From positions 1-18,816 of the forward strand of contig DATEAK010000148.1 in NCBI GenBank assembly GCA_035288405.1: DNA of 18,816 bases, read 5' to 3'. This DNA comes from JACPSX01 sp035288405 [NCBI: bacterium]. GTDB lineage: Bacteria > JACPSX01. Below are positions 6,292-14,291 of the stretch, piece after piece. The first letter of the stretch is position 1. Every line of letters begins with the position of its first letter. The notes under the pieces were generated by a model that was not told where the DNA came from, did not search any database, and saw nothing but the letters and a program-made list of their open reading frames with translations. The position numbers and the translations under genes are program-made.

Positions 6292-7686
6292 TCAACTGCC
6301 ATAAGGAACCACGTACTCCGATAAGTTCAGTGAGCGCAACAGGTCCTGGGGAACATCGGCCCGCTCGGGAAATGGCACCGGAGGGCAGGGCTTGGTTGCA
6401 TCCAGGATGAGCTTCGTGTTCATGTTGCCGTGCTCGTTGCGATTGTGCCCGTAAGCCGTGGGGATGAGTTCGATCCCCTGACAGTTCGGCATGACGATGA
6501 GATCCCGGTCCGCCTCAAAACGGGTGGCCACGGCCCACAGCACTTCGGCTTCGTTGAAGGCATTGATGTCCTCGTCCACAACGATGACCATCTTGATGTC
6601 GTTTTCCACTGTAAGGGCGGCAAAGGCGGCTTGCTTGGGCTCCCCCTCTGTCTGCTTTTTCATGGAAATGTAACAGTGCGCCCGGGCTCCGCCGGACATG
6701 GGCATGTTGACGGCTTTCACGGTGGGAACCACTTCTCTCACTCGCATGAGCAGGCTTCCCATCCGCGGCAGTCCACCGACCACCAAATGGTCCGAATGGG
6801 CGGCGCACACGTCCAGATAAATCGGATCGCGGCGCATGGTGATCGCCGTAACACGCATGTAGGGTTGAGGACCGAAGGAGGTGTAGTATCGCGGCCATTC
6901 CCCAAAAGGTCCTTCCTCATGCAATTCCCCCGGGATAATTTTCCCTTCAACGATGATTTCGGCAGAGGCGGGTACCAGGAGATCAACGGTTTCTGCAGGG
7001 ACTACTTCCAGGGGTTCACCGAGAAGTGCGCCGGCTACTTCCAGTTCACCGCCGGCTCCCGGGTGACGGGAGATGGCGCCCAGCATGAGGGCCGGGTGAT
7101 GCCCCAAGGCAATGGCGATGTCCATCTCTTCCTGGCGCTCGCTGTAACGGCGCCACAAATAAAAGATGTGGTGAGCCCTCACCATGTAAACACCCATGGT
7201 CTGGGAACCGTAGACCATGTGCCGGTACACTCCCGCGTTTTGCCTGCCGGTTTCCGGATCCTTGGTGATTCCGATTCCACTGCTGATATAAGGACCGCCG
7301 TCCAGCGCGTTGTGGGTGGGGATCGGCAAAATGCCGAGATCGGCTTTTTCTCCTGTGAGGATTGTTTCCTTTACGGGAGCATTGCTGACCGTGCGGGTGG
7401 CCACGGGACGCCGTTCCCGGGCGGCGTATTCCTCCACGAGAGTATCCAGTTTCGTATCCAGAGCCAGGGCCAGTTTCTCGTAGGTGGAACAGAGGTTGGT
7501 GACGACCGGAATGCGGGACCCCTTGACCTTGCCGAAGTAGACGGCCGGATACTTCCCCTCCTGTTCCAGCTTGGCCACGACCGTGTTGAGCTCGAAACGG
7601 GGATCGACCTCCCGGCGAACACGGACGATCTCCCGATCTCCCATCTTGGCCAGTTGAGAGAGAAAGCTCCTTAAGTCTTTGTTCAT
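6292..7686 (-). CDS. UbiD-family prenylated-FMN (de)carboxylase
   Basis: This 464-residue enzyme belongs to the UbiD/Fdc family, which adds or removes CO2 on aromatic or unsaturated acids using prenylated FMN. The family residues are visible: N150 and R155 in NAGVYR, the catalytic pair E258/E263 in EGPFGEWPRYY, and the cofactor-binding GGELEVAGALLGE near 212-224. I chose the ATG at 7686 because GGAGGAGAACG lies just before it; an in-frame start at 7731 lacks such a site. No UbiX-type prenyltransferase is in the window, so the cofactor must be made elsewhere. It is the first gene of an operon with the NDUFA9-like gene and is divergent from the formiminotransferase gene, with about 116 bp between them. 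The substrate is undetermined; ubiquinone or menaquinone biosynthesis and aromatic catabolism are both possible. Confidence 0.9.
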   Translation of the reverse strand: MNKDLRSFLSQLAKMGDREIVRVRREVDPRFELNTVVAKLEQEGKYPAVYFGKVKGSRIPVVTNLCSTYEKLALALDTKLDTLVEEYAARERRPVATRTVSNAPVKETILTGEKADLGILPIPTHNALDGGPYISSGIGITKDPETGRQNAGVYRHMVYGSQTMGVYMVRAHHIFYLWRRYSERQEEMDIAIALGHHPALMLGAISRHPGAGGELEVAGALLGEPLEVVPAETVDLLVPASAEIIVEGKIIPGELHEEGPFGEWPRYYTSFGPQPYMRVTAITMRRDPIYLDVCAAHSDHLVVGGLPRMGSLLMRVREVVPTVKAVNMPMSGGARAHCYISMKKQTEGEPKQAAFAALTVENDIKMVIVVDEDINAFNEAEVLWAVATRFEADRDLIVMPNCQGIELIPTAYGHNRNEHGNMNTKLILDATKPCPPVPFPERADVPQDLLRSLNLSEYVVPYGS

Positions 7687-7802
7687 CGTTCTCCTCCGGA
7701 TGATTCGGTTGGGGAGGTTCAATCGGCGCAACTTGGTTCCGCGTTGCGTCTATGGTAACATTCTTTCCCTCTCCACTTCAACGAGGAGAGATGCGGGGAA
7801 AG

Positions 7803-8699
7803 ATGAATCTTCTCGAGTGTGTTCCCAACATCAGCGAGGGAAAAGACCAAAAGCTGGTCAATTCCCTGGTCCAAGCGGTAAAGAGTGTCCGTGGGGTCTG
7901 GTTCCTACATGTGACCAGTGACCCGGACCACAATCGCTCGGTGCTTACCTTTGCGGGCACTCCCGAGGGAGTTCTGCAAGCGGCCTTAGCCTCCTGCAGC
8001 ATGGCTGTGGAGCACATCGACATGAGGAATCATCGTGGGGTTCATCCGCGCCTCGGGGCCGTTGACGTGGTTCCCTTTGTGCCATTGGGGCTTCTCCCCA
8101 TGGCCCGGGCCGTCGAGACATCTCATGAGTTCGGAAAACAATTTTCCAGCCGCTACGAGATTCCAGTCTACTTCTACGGAGAGGCGGCCCGGACGGCGGA
8201 GAGAATCCCTCTGGAGGTGGTGCGCCGGGGAGGGTACAAAGGGTTGAGGGACAAGCTCAAAGATCCGCGCTGGATGCCCGACGAAGGCCCCTGCCGGTTT
8301 AACGAGAAGTCGGGGGGCACTGCGGTGGGAGCACGGGGAATTCTCATCGCCTTTAATGTAAACTTGGCCACGCAGGACCTGGAGAGTGCCCGCGCCATTG
8401 CCCGTGCTGTGCGCGCTCGGGATGGAGGACTGCCCGCCGTGAAGGCTATCGGTGTGGAGCTGCGCAGCCGCCGGATGGTGCAGGTCTCCGTGAATCTTGT
8501 GAACTATAAGATCACTCCCTGGAGTCTGGTCGTGCAGCGCATTGCCGAGGCAGCAAGAAATCGGGGCCTGCAGGTATCCGATCTGGAAATTATCGGCTTG
8601 GTGCCTCGTGAGGCTACACGCGAACTTGAGCAGTCCGGGGTCCCCTTGTCCTCCACCTGGAGACAGCAGATTCTCGAGGAAACTCTGACGGATTTCTGA
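7803..8699 (+). CDS. Glutamate formimidoyltransferase (stand-alone FTCD N-terminal domain)
   Basis: This 298-residue protein matches the formiminotransferase half of FTCD, which moves a formimino group from formiminoglutamate to tetrahydrofolate in histidine breakdown. The N-terminus LLECVPNISEGKD is the family signature. The catalytic His is H81 in GVHPRLGAVDVVPFVP. The length covers both formiminotransferase subdomains, and no cyclodeaminase domain follows. I placed the start at 7803 (GGGGAAAG before ATG) so that the protein begins at the signature. An ATG at 7791 with GAGGAG close upstream would add four residues, and the frame is open from 7752. No other histidine-utilisation gene is nearby, so the role could also be in purine or one-carbon metabolism. 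It ends 22 bp from the oppositely oriented TPP enzyme gene. Confidence 0.87.
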   Translation: MNLLECVPNISEGKDQKLVNSLVQAVKSVRGVWFLHVTSDPDHNRSVLTFAGTPEGVLQAALASCSMAVEHIDMRNHRGVHPRLGAVDVVPFVPLGLLPMARAVETSHEFGKQFSSRYEIPVYFYGEAARTAERIPLEVVRRGGYKGLRDKLKDPRWMPDEGPCRFNEKSGGTAVGARGILIAFNVNLATQDLESARAIARAVRARDGGLPAVKAIGVELRSRRMVQVSVNLVNYKITPWSLVVQRIAEAARNRGLQVSDLEIIGLVPREATRELEQSGVPLSSTWRQQILEETLTDF

Positions 8700-8721
8700 T
8701 GAACTCCGAATTGCCCCTTCT

Positions 8722-10536
8722 TTAGCGCGGCTCCATGACAATGTCCACCAAGGCAAATTCCTGCTGTTCCTTCACCCGGCGCATGGCTTCCTGAACGGCA
8801 GGACGCACTTCTTCGGGCCGGGTGATGGGACCTTTGCCCCACAGGCCGTAAGATTTGGCCATGGTGGCGAAGTCGACGTCCGGGCCCGTGATCTGTGTGC
8901 CGATTCCCGCATTTTCCACGGGGCGCTGGCGAGACCTGGCCATATTGATCCCGTGCTCTTCGGAGTTGTAGTAAGAGCGGTTATTGTACATGATGGCAAG
9001 CGTGGGAATGCGGTGGTGTGCCGCCGTCCACAGGGCGCTGGCGGTGAAGAGAAAGTCTCCGTCGGACTGGATATTCACGCAGAGCCTGCCGCTGCCCTTA
9101 TTTGCCAGTGTGGCTCCTAGCGAAGCCCCCATTCCGTAACCCAATCCGCCTCCGCCGGCCCGGCCCAGGTACTGATACGGCTTATCCAGCACCCAGAGTC
9201 GGCGCACCCAGCTGTTGAAATCCCCGTTTACCAGAGTCCAGTCTTCGGACTTAATTGTTTCCCATATTTCTTTCGCCACGAAGGGGACCGTCAGACGACC
9301 GTTGCGAACGGGAGTCGCGGCGGCTTCCGCCCAAGTTTGCCTCAGGCGATTGTGTATCTCCGTGCACTCCTCCCGCCGCTGCAGGCGCCCCGAGGTCTTC
9401 GGGTTTTCGCCTTTCATTTTTTCTTTGCACAATGCCACCAGCTCCGGAAGGGCCACGGAAGTATCGGCCAGGATCGGCAGGTCCACGGCGGGAAGTCTCT
9501 GGTAATCGGTGGACCAGCTGCGGACGATGAGGTCGTTTAAGTGAATGTGAATCACCTGGGTTTCTTTGCCGATTCCCATCCTGGCTATCCGGGCCACGCG
9601 GTCCGTCGTGCTCAAGGCTCCGAAAAGATCCTGTACATCGAGGCCCAGAATCACGTCGGCTCTCTTGATAATTTCCTGGTCGGCGCCGGAAACGTCCAGG
9701 GGGTGCGTGTTCGGGAAGTTAAACCGGTTTCTCTTGTCCGTGTCGATGACAGGAGCGCAGAGGACTTCCGCCAGCTCCACCAAGTGGCGGACCGACTCCG
9801 GATTTCGGCCCATTAGGTCGGCGACGATCACCGGGAACCGGGCCTGGGTGAGGAGCTCGGCGGCTTTCTCCAGCGCCCGCTGCTCGGCCTGGAAGGGCGC
9901 GGCAACACTGTAACGGTTCACGTCGGGAAGGAGTACGTCTCCGGTCACCCGGCCTTCCTGGATCTCGGCGTCGTAGCAAATGTAGATGGGGCCCTGGGGC
10001 TCGGTCATGGCGGTCCGATAGCCTCTCAGAAAGGATTCAGCTACGTTGCTGAGAGCGTGGGGTTGATCGTCCCATTTCACGAAGTCGCGCACCAGGTTTC
10101 CCTGCACGAGGGCCGTATGGATCCAGTCGATCCAGGGGCGCCGCTTCATGGTGTCCATGGGCCCCGTGCCACCCAGGACGAGCACCGGGACGCGGTCGCA
10201 CCAGGCATTGAAGATGGCCATGGAAGCATGCTGGAGCCCCACGATGTTGTGGACGAGGGCGATCATCGGTTTGCCCTTGGCCTTCGCATAACCGTGGGCG
10301 ATGGCCACCGAGATCTCCTCGTGGCAGCACTCGATGACCTCGGGCTTTTTGTTTCCCCCGTAGTTCACGATGGAGTCGTGGATCCCGCGGAATGTGGCTC
10401 CCGGGTTGAAGGCTGCATATTCAATGTCCAGAGATTTGAAAACGTCGACAATGTGATCGGAACCAAATTCGGGCTGGCGACTACTGGTCTCTCCCGACGT
10501 GCTGATGTTGGTGGATTGCGGAGATGAAACCGGCAT
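8722..10536 (-). CDS. Thiamine-diphosphate-dependent enzyme, acetolactate synthase/benzoylformate decarboxylase type
   Basis: This 604-residue protein has the three-domain layout of the acetolactate synthase-like superfamily: PYR domain (about 25-190), central domain (about 215-375) and PP domain (about 400-600). The activating Glu is E73 in CHEEISVAIAHGYAKAKGKP. The Mg/ThDP motif is at 491-519 (SDGD through YNN, with Ser in place of the usual first Gly). GRAGGGGLGYGMGASLGA (458-475) precedes it. Such enzymes decarboxylate or join 2-oxo acids. There is no small regulatory subunit beside it, and the long tail region with HGINMARSRQRP is not diagnostic. A TAAGGAGG site precedes the ATG. A good promoter lies at 10619-10648 and the solute-binding protein gene is divergent, hinting at a shared substrate (inference). 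Confidence 0.87.
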   Translation of the reverse strand: MPVSSPQSTNISTSGETSSRQPEFGSDHIVDVFKSLDIEYAAFNPGATFRGIHDSIVNYGGNKKPEVIECCHEEISVAIAHGYAKAKGKPMIALVHNIVGLQHASMAIFNAWCDRVPVLVLGGTGPMDTMKRRPWIDWIHTALVQGNLVRDFVKWDDQPHALSNVAESFLRGYRTAMTEPQGPIYICYDAEIQEGRVTGDVLLPDVNRYSVAAPFQAEQRALEKAAELLTQARFPVIVADLMGRNPESVRHLVELAEVLCAPVIDTDKRNRFNFPNTHPLDVSGADQEIIKRADVILGLDVQDLFGALSTTDRVARIARMGIGKETQVIHIHLNDLIVRSWSTDYQRLPAVDLPILADTSVALPELVALCKEKMKGENPKTSGRLQRREECTEIHNRLRQTWAEAAATPVRNGRLTVPFVAKEIWETIKSEDWTLVNGDFNSWVRRLWVLDKPYQYLGRAGGGGLGYGMGASLGATLANKGSGRLCVNIQSDGDFLFTASALWTAAHHRIPTLAIMYNNRSYYNSEEHGINMARSRQRPVENAGIGTQITGPDVDFATMAKSYGLWGKGPITRPEEVRPAVQEAMRRVKEQQEFALVDIVMEPR

Positions 10537-10793
10537 GATGAGCCTCCTTACCGTCTTGAACTTTTCCGGCCAGCAATTACAGAGACCTGTGTTGATCGTG
10601 AGGGTCGGGAACGCGGCTATTATACGGGTTTGTGGAGAACAAGTTCAACCAGATTTCCCGGAGGAAAACGCGCGAAGAAAAAGGGTGCTGAAAACGACCT
10701 GGGTGTGATATACATGAATATCTCCCGTTATCGACATACGTGGCAAATCGTCTGCGGCCGATTCCTTGATTTCTCCAGGAAAGGAGGAGCGCC
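10537..10793. other. Divergent regulatory interval between TPP enzyme and solute-binding protein
   Basis: No gene is evident. The left part holds the minus-strand promoter of the TPP enzyme and its leader. The right part should hold the plus-strand promoter of the solute-binding protein, but no clear -35/-10 pair stands out. An AT-rich stretch around 10707-10725 is the most likely place. No obvious operator repeat was found. Confidence 0.4.
10619..10648 (-). promoter_or_regulatory. Promoter of the TPP enzyme gene
   Basis: On the minus strand there is TTGAAC (10648-10643), an 18-bp spacer and a perfect TATAAT (10624-10619). It lies about 80 bp before the TPP enzyme start codon. The -10 is ideal and the -35 matches consensus at four of six positions. 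Confidence 0.55.
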
Positions 10794-11819
10794 ATGGCAA
10801 GAACTCTTTCCAAACGCTGCGAGGGCATCAATCGTCGGGAATTTTTAGGTGGAGCGGCAAGCGCTCTCTTGCTTGGCTTGGGAGGATCGTTGTTTACCCC
10901 GGCACGAGCTCTCGCTCAGAAGAAGTACGTGGTCGGGGTCCTCAATACAGGCACTACGTCAATTTACTCGGCAATCATCAACCAGTTGCACCTGGATACC
11001 AAATATGGAGGAGATCTGGAGTTCAAGCCCTTTGATGACATCAACGCCCAGTTCACTCAATTCTTTCTGGGAAAGACGGACATCAGCGGAGCCTTCGGTG
11101 CCATCTCGGGGTCCATTGGCCGACTCGAGGGGCGGCCGGTTCAGTACATAAGCCCGAACATGCAGCAACAGACCTGCCTGATTGCCCGTGCGGATGCTCC
11201 GTACAAGCGCATGGAGGATCTCATCGGGAAGAATGTAGGTTGGTACGGTCTCCCTTCTGAAGCGAGTGCCGGGCTATTGATGGTCGCTCAGCTCAAGGGA
11301 ATTGATGCAGAAAAGAAATTTCGGCTTCGCAAGGTCGCGGCTCCCCTGGCCGCCGCACTGGTGGAAAAAGGAGATCTGGAAGCCGGCCTGGCTATCGAGG
11401 TGAACCTGTCGAAACTCCTGGCCACGGGAAAATTCAAGGTGGTGGGGAATCCCTTTCTCAAGGATTGGCAGGAGATGACGGGCAATACCCTGATGCAGGT
11501 AGGCGGCATTGGCGCCCGGGAAGACACCATTCGCAATGCACGCTCAGCGATAATCTCTTTTCTCAAAGCGCGGGACGAAGCCTTTGAAATATTCACCAAG
11601 GATATCAAGGGGTACCTCCAGAAAGACTGGATGAAAAAAGTCCTGGGGCTCACCACGGATAGAGAAATTGAAATTGCTGCCGAACGCCTTCCGGGAACCT
11701 TCGTATGGAAGTGGGGTCCCAAGGGAGAACAGGAAATGGAGTTTTACCTGAAACAGGCGGTCAAAGCAGGAATCATCAGGCAGTTTCCGGACGGCTTTCT
11801 AAACCCGATTTCAGCATGA
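10794..11819 (+). CDS. Tat-exported ABC transporter solute-binding protein (NMT1/SsuA-like)
   Basis: This 341-residue periplasmic binding protein of the NMT1/THI5/SsuA-like group should deliver a small organic solute to an ABC importer. The N-terminus has a Tat motif (NRREFLGG, 13-20), a hydrophobic stretch and a cleavage site at ALA-Q (after residue 41). The mature part shows the typical two-lobed pattern: VGVLNTGTTSIYSAI at the start, DISGAFGAISGSIGRLEG in lobe 1, and DLIGKNVGWYGLPSEASAGLLM opening lobe 2. An AAAGGAGGAGCGCC ribosome site gives a firm start. No permease or ATPase gene is in the window. It is divergent from the TPP enzyme and convergent with the HyuB-like fusion gene 52 bp away. 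The ligand is unknown. Confidence 0.86.
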   Translation: MARTLSKRCEGINRREFLGGAASALLLGLGGSLFTPARALAQKKYVVGVLNTGTTSIYSAIINQLHLDTKYGGDLEFKPFDDINAQFTQFFLGKTDISGAFGAISGSIGRLEGRPVQYISPNMQQQTCLIARADAPYKRMEDLIGKNVGWYGLPSEASAGLLMVAQLKGIDAEKKFRLRKVAAPLAAALVEKGDLEAGLAIEVNLSKLLATGKFKVVGNPFLKDWQEMTGNTLMQVGGIGAREDTIRNARSAIISFLKARDEAFEIFTKDIKGYLQKDWMKKVLGLTTDREIEIAAERLPGTFVWKWGPKGEQEMEFYLKQAVKAGIIRQFPDGFLNPISA

Positions 11820-11871
11820 TGATTGAAACATGCAGCCGTGATCTCGGTTCTCTGACTTGCCCTGTTTTCCA

Positions 11872-14016
11872 TTAAGGGGGAGGATGTATCAGAACCTCAC
11901 GGACGTCGAGCAGAGTTCCACAGCCCGGACATAGAGTCTCTTGGAGAGAAAAGTTAGGACTCTGGCCACCGTAACGGAGCGCGATCCACGGACCTGCGGT
12001 GCTCAGAGGGGCTTCCCGGACCAGAAGCTTAGCGTCCCACTCTGCCTCGTTTTTTCCCAGATGCTCCCCGCACTTGGCGCAGTGCAGGTATTCTTGCCCA
12101 TTTCTGCGGACGCGGAGCAAGTATTCCCCGATTTGCTCCCCCTCCAGTTTCCTGGGCCCGAAGCCATTCCCAGAACTCAGACGGGACCGATCTCCCAACC
12201 GCTGCGCAATTAACTTCTCCCTTTCTCGCCGTGTGGCCTCTTTATCTACGGTTAGGTCTTCACGCAGCTTGACTCCGTAGTACTTAGGGGCCGCTTCTAC
12301 GGAGACCGTGCCATTGCGAACGTCTCCCCGCACTCTTTCGGGGTCCCGGTCCAGCGGATCTCCGTACCCTCCGCCTCCCGGCGGATAAAACACCAGCAGG
12401 TCCCCTGCGCCCAAAATGCCGTCCGACTTCGAGGGGAGATGCTGCATCTGACCGCCCAGGGCTTCATGAGTCATGGGGATCTTTCCCCCCTTCATGAGCT
12501 CCCAGATGTTCGAGTCCCGCACAAGAGAGACCTGGGAACCAGATCCCGGGTAGCCCCCTTCGATCCCTGCCGCGTTGGACTGGTTCGTCCCGGCCGTGTT
12601 CATGCACTTGAAGATGGCGCGCTCAGTACCATAGGGAGTCAAGGCGGAAATGGAAGTCACCCCTCCGCGGAATTTTCCCGGACCTCCCGAATCCTTCAGG
12701 CGCCGCCGAAAGACGTACAGGACAGGGAGTTTCCACTCCTGGTCCTCCACGTTCGCCATGAACCCCAAGTAGGATAGGGGATGACCCGCGTTGTCGAATC
12801 CGTCGCCGAAGGAACGGCCCCCGGCCCCGCCGCCCCGGTGATCCGAAAGGAGAGCGCTGACCATCTTCCCCTTGTGTCCGACTCCAAAGATGTTCACCGC
12901 GTTGCTGGACACGGTCCAGGACGGGCAGACCCGGTCCCGGTACTTCGGCGAGCGGCTGAGCATGCGCGCCACCACCTGGATGGCTGCTGCGGACACCAGC
13001 CAGCTAAAGCCAAGAGTGCAGATGCTCACGGCGGCCGGGTACTGGGCATTCACCACGGTCCCTGGCGGGGCGTTGATGTGAACGCAGCGCTTGACGCTGC
13101 TGTTCCAGTCGATCTCCCCCCCGCACAGAAAGTCGAAAATGGGAACGATGGTCTTGGCGTACGTGGCGTGGTAGGTGCTGTTCACGGGGCCCTCGACCTG
13201 CTCTGAGCTGCCGGTGTAGTCGAAGTACAGTTCGTCCCCCCGTTTCTCCAGGGCCACGGCGACCCGGTGGAGCTTCTCGGAACCCACCCGCTCGCCGTCC
13301 ATGAAGACCTGCCCTTCCCAACGCCCCTCGGGAAGCTCGGAAATCCGCTGGCGCAGCTTCTCCTCGGCAAAATCAATGGACTTGGCCAGAACTTCCAGAA
13401 CGACGTCGATCCCCTTCTCGTCGATCAACTGGACAAGACGCCGTTTCACCACGTTGATGGCGCCGATTTGTGCGCCCAGGTCCAGGAGAACCATCTCCGG
13501 CAGACGCGAGTTCAGAGCAAAGGTCATCTCGGCTTCCCGCACCAGCTTTCCCCGGTTCACGATCTTCAGGAAATAGCGCGGGGGTTCCTGGAAGATGTTG
13601 CGGGCGTTGACGCAAAAACTCCCCTCGTCGATTCCCCCCACATCAGAGTGATGGAGGACATTGCCTGCCCACATGACGATCTTTCCGTCGTGGAACAGTG
13701 GACTTACCACCGCCAAGTCGTTCTGGTGCAGGCAGCCGATGTAAGGGTCGTTCACCATGAAGATGTCCCCGTCGCTAATCTCCGAAGCTATGCGGATCAC
13801 GCTCTTGATCAGGGTGTCCATGGTCGTTACGTGACTGGAAACATAGGGCCCCACTACAGCCACGTCCCCCGCGGTGGTGAACAGTCCCACGTTGAAATCG
13901 TTCCCCTCTACGACGATGGGGGAAGCCGAGATCGTGCGAATCGTGATTCCCTGCTCGTCGTTGATTTGCCACAGACGGTGCTTCACTACCTCAAAGGTAA
14001 TGGGGTCAGTTCCCAT
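11872..14016 (-). CDS. HyuB/acetone carboxylase-like subunit fused to a C-terminal four-cysteine domain
   Basis: This 714-residue protein is related to hydantoinase B, 5-oxoprolinase B and the large subunits of ATP-dependent acetone/acetophenone carboxylases. The HyuB part (about 1-560) shows DPITFEVVKHRLW at the start, VNDPYIGCLHQNDLA, HHSDVGGIDEGSF and GGPGKFRGG. A linker (about 560-630) leads to a C-terminal module with HCAKCGEHLG (C646, C649) and LCPGCGTLLDV (C696, C699). This spacing is reminiscent of the zinc-binding gamma subunit of acetone carboxylase, normally a separate small protein. I chose the ATG at 14016 with GGAAAAGGGA upstream; an in-frame TTG at 14019 is less likely. No HyuA lies directly beside it. 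The nearest is at 17367-18816, in another transcription unit. The carboxylase role is an inference. Confidence 0.85.
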   Translation of the reverse strand: MGTDPITFEVVKHRLWQINDEQGITIRTISASPIVVEGNDFNVGLFTTAGDVAVVGPYVSSHVTTMDTLIKSVIRIASEISDGDIFMVNDPYIGCLHQNDLAVVSPLFHDGKIVMWAGNVLHHSDVGGIDEGSFCVNARNIFQEPPRYFLKIVNRGKLVREAEMTFALNSRLPEMVLLDLGAQIGAINVVKRRLVQLIDEKGIDVVLEVLAKSIDFAEEKLRQRISELPEGRWEGQVFMDGERVGSEKLHRVAVALEKRGDELYFDYTGSSEQVEGPVNSTYHATYAKTIVPIFDFLCGGEIDWNSSVKRCVHINAPPGTVVNAQYPAAVSICTLGFSWLVSAAAIQVVARMLSRSPKYRDRVCPSWTVSSNAVNIFGVGHKGKMVSALLSDHRGGGAGGRSFGDGFDNAGHPLSYLGFMANVEDQEWKLPVLYVFRRRLKDSGGPGKFRGGVTSISALTPYGTERAIFKCMNTAGTNQSNAAGIEGGYPGSGSQVSLVRDSNIWELMKGGKIPMTHEALGGQMQHLPSKSDGILGAGDLLVFYPPGGGGYGDPLDRDPERVRGDVRNGTVSVEAAPKYYGVKLREDLTVDKEATRREREKLIAQRLGDRSRLSSGNGFGPRKLEGEQIGEYLLRVRRNGQEYLHCAKCGEHLGKNEAEWDAKLLVREAPLSTAGPWIALRYGGQSPNFSLQETLCPGCGTLLDVREVLIHPPP

Positions 14017-14291
14017 CAATTATCCCTTTTCCAGTCCCGATGTCTTTTCCTCTCTGAGTCCTAGTCCCTGAGTGCATTCATAGTTCCACTTCTTGACCTC
14101 GATCAGCAACTAAAAAATTCGCAGGACCTTTACCTTGCCCCGAGGTTTTTGCGGGGTGAGCTACTCTACGGGGCCCATCCTGAGGGGGTTGGACTGCGGA
14201 CTCCGAATTGTCCTGTCACCCGAGTAGATCATGGATTTAATTTGACAAGAATATTCTAGGTAATCTACCATCGTTTTCTATTCCACATTAC
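14017..14291. other. Non-coding interval between the HyuB fusion and the truncated solute-binding protein
   Basis: This should contain the promoter of the minus-strand HyuB fusion gene, though I find no clear -10/-35 pair for it. A weak hairpin (GCCCCG with CGGGGT around 14137-14157) has a T-rich loop but no T-tract after the stem, so it is not called a terminator. A plus-strand TTGACA occurs at 14242-14247. Confidence 0.4.
14242..14271 (+). promoter_or_regulatory. Possible promoter before the truncated solute-binding protein
   Basis: TTGACA at 14242-14247, an 18-bp spacer and TACCAT at 14266-14271. The spacer carries the perfect 10-bp palindrome AGAATATTCT (14248-14257). It points at the gene remnant and may be a leftover of its original control region or of another lost gene. 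The -10 is weak, so this is tentative. Confidence 0.3.

Noticed and set aside
6430-7674. Plus-strand open frame of 414 codons opposite the UbiD-family gene
   Set aside because: The opposite strand carries a complete UbiD protein with catalytic residues; this frame has no family features.
13267-14064. Plus-strand open frame opposite the 5' half of the HyuB fusion gene
   Set aside because: Antisense shadow: no ribosome site and no recognisable domain.
14131-14160. GC hairpin with T-rich loop, considered as a terminator
   Set aside because: The stem is only about six pairs including a G-T wobble, and no T-tract follows on either strand.
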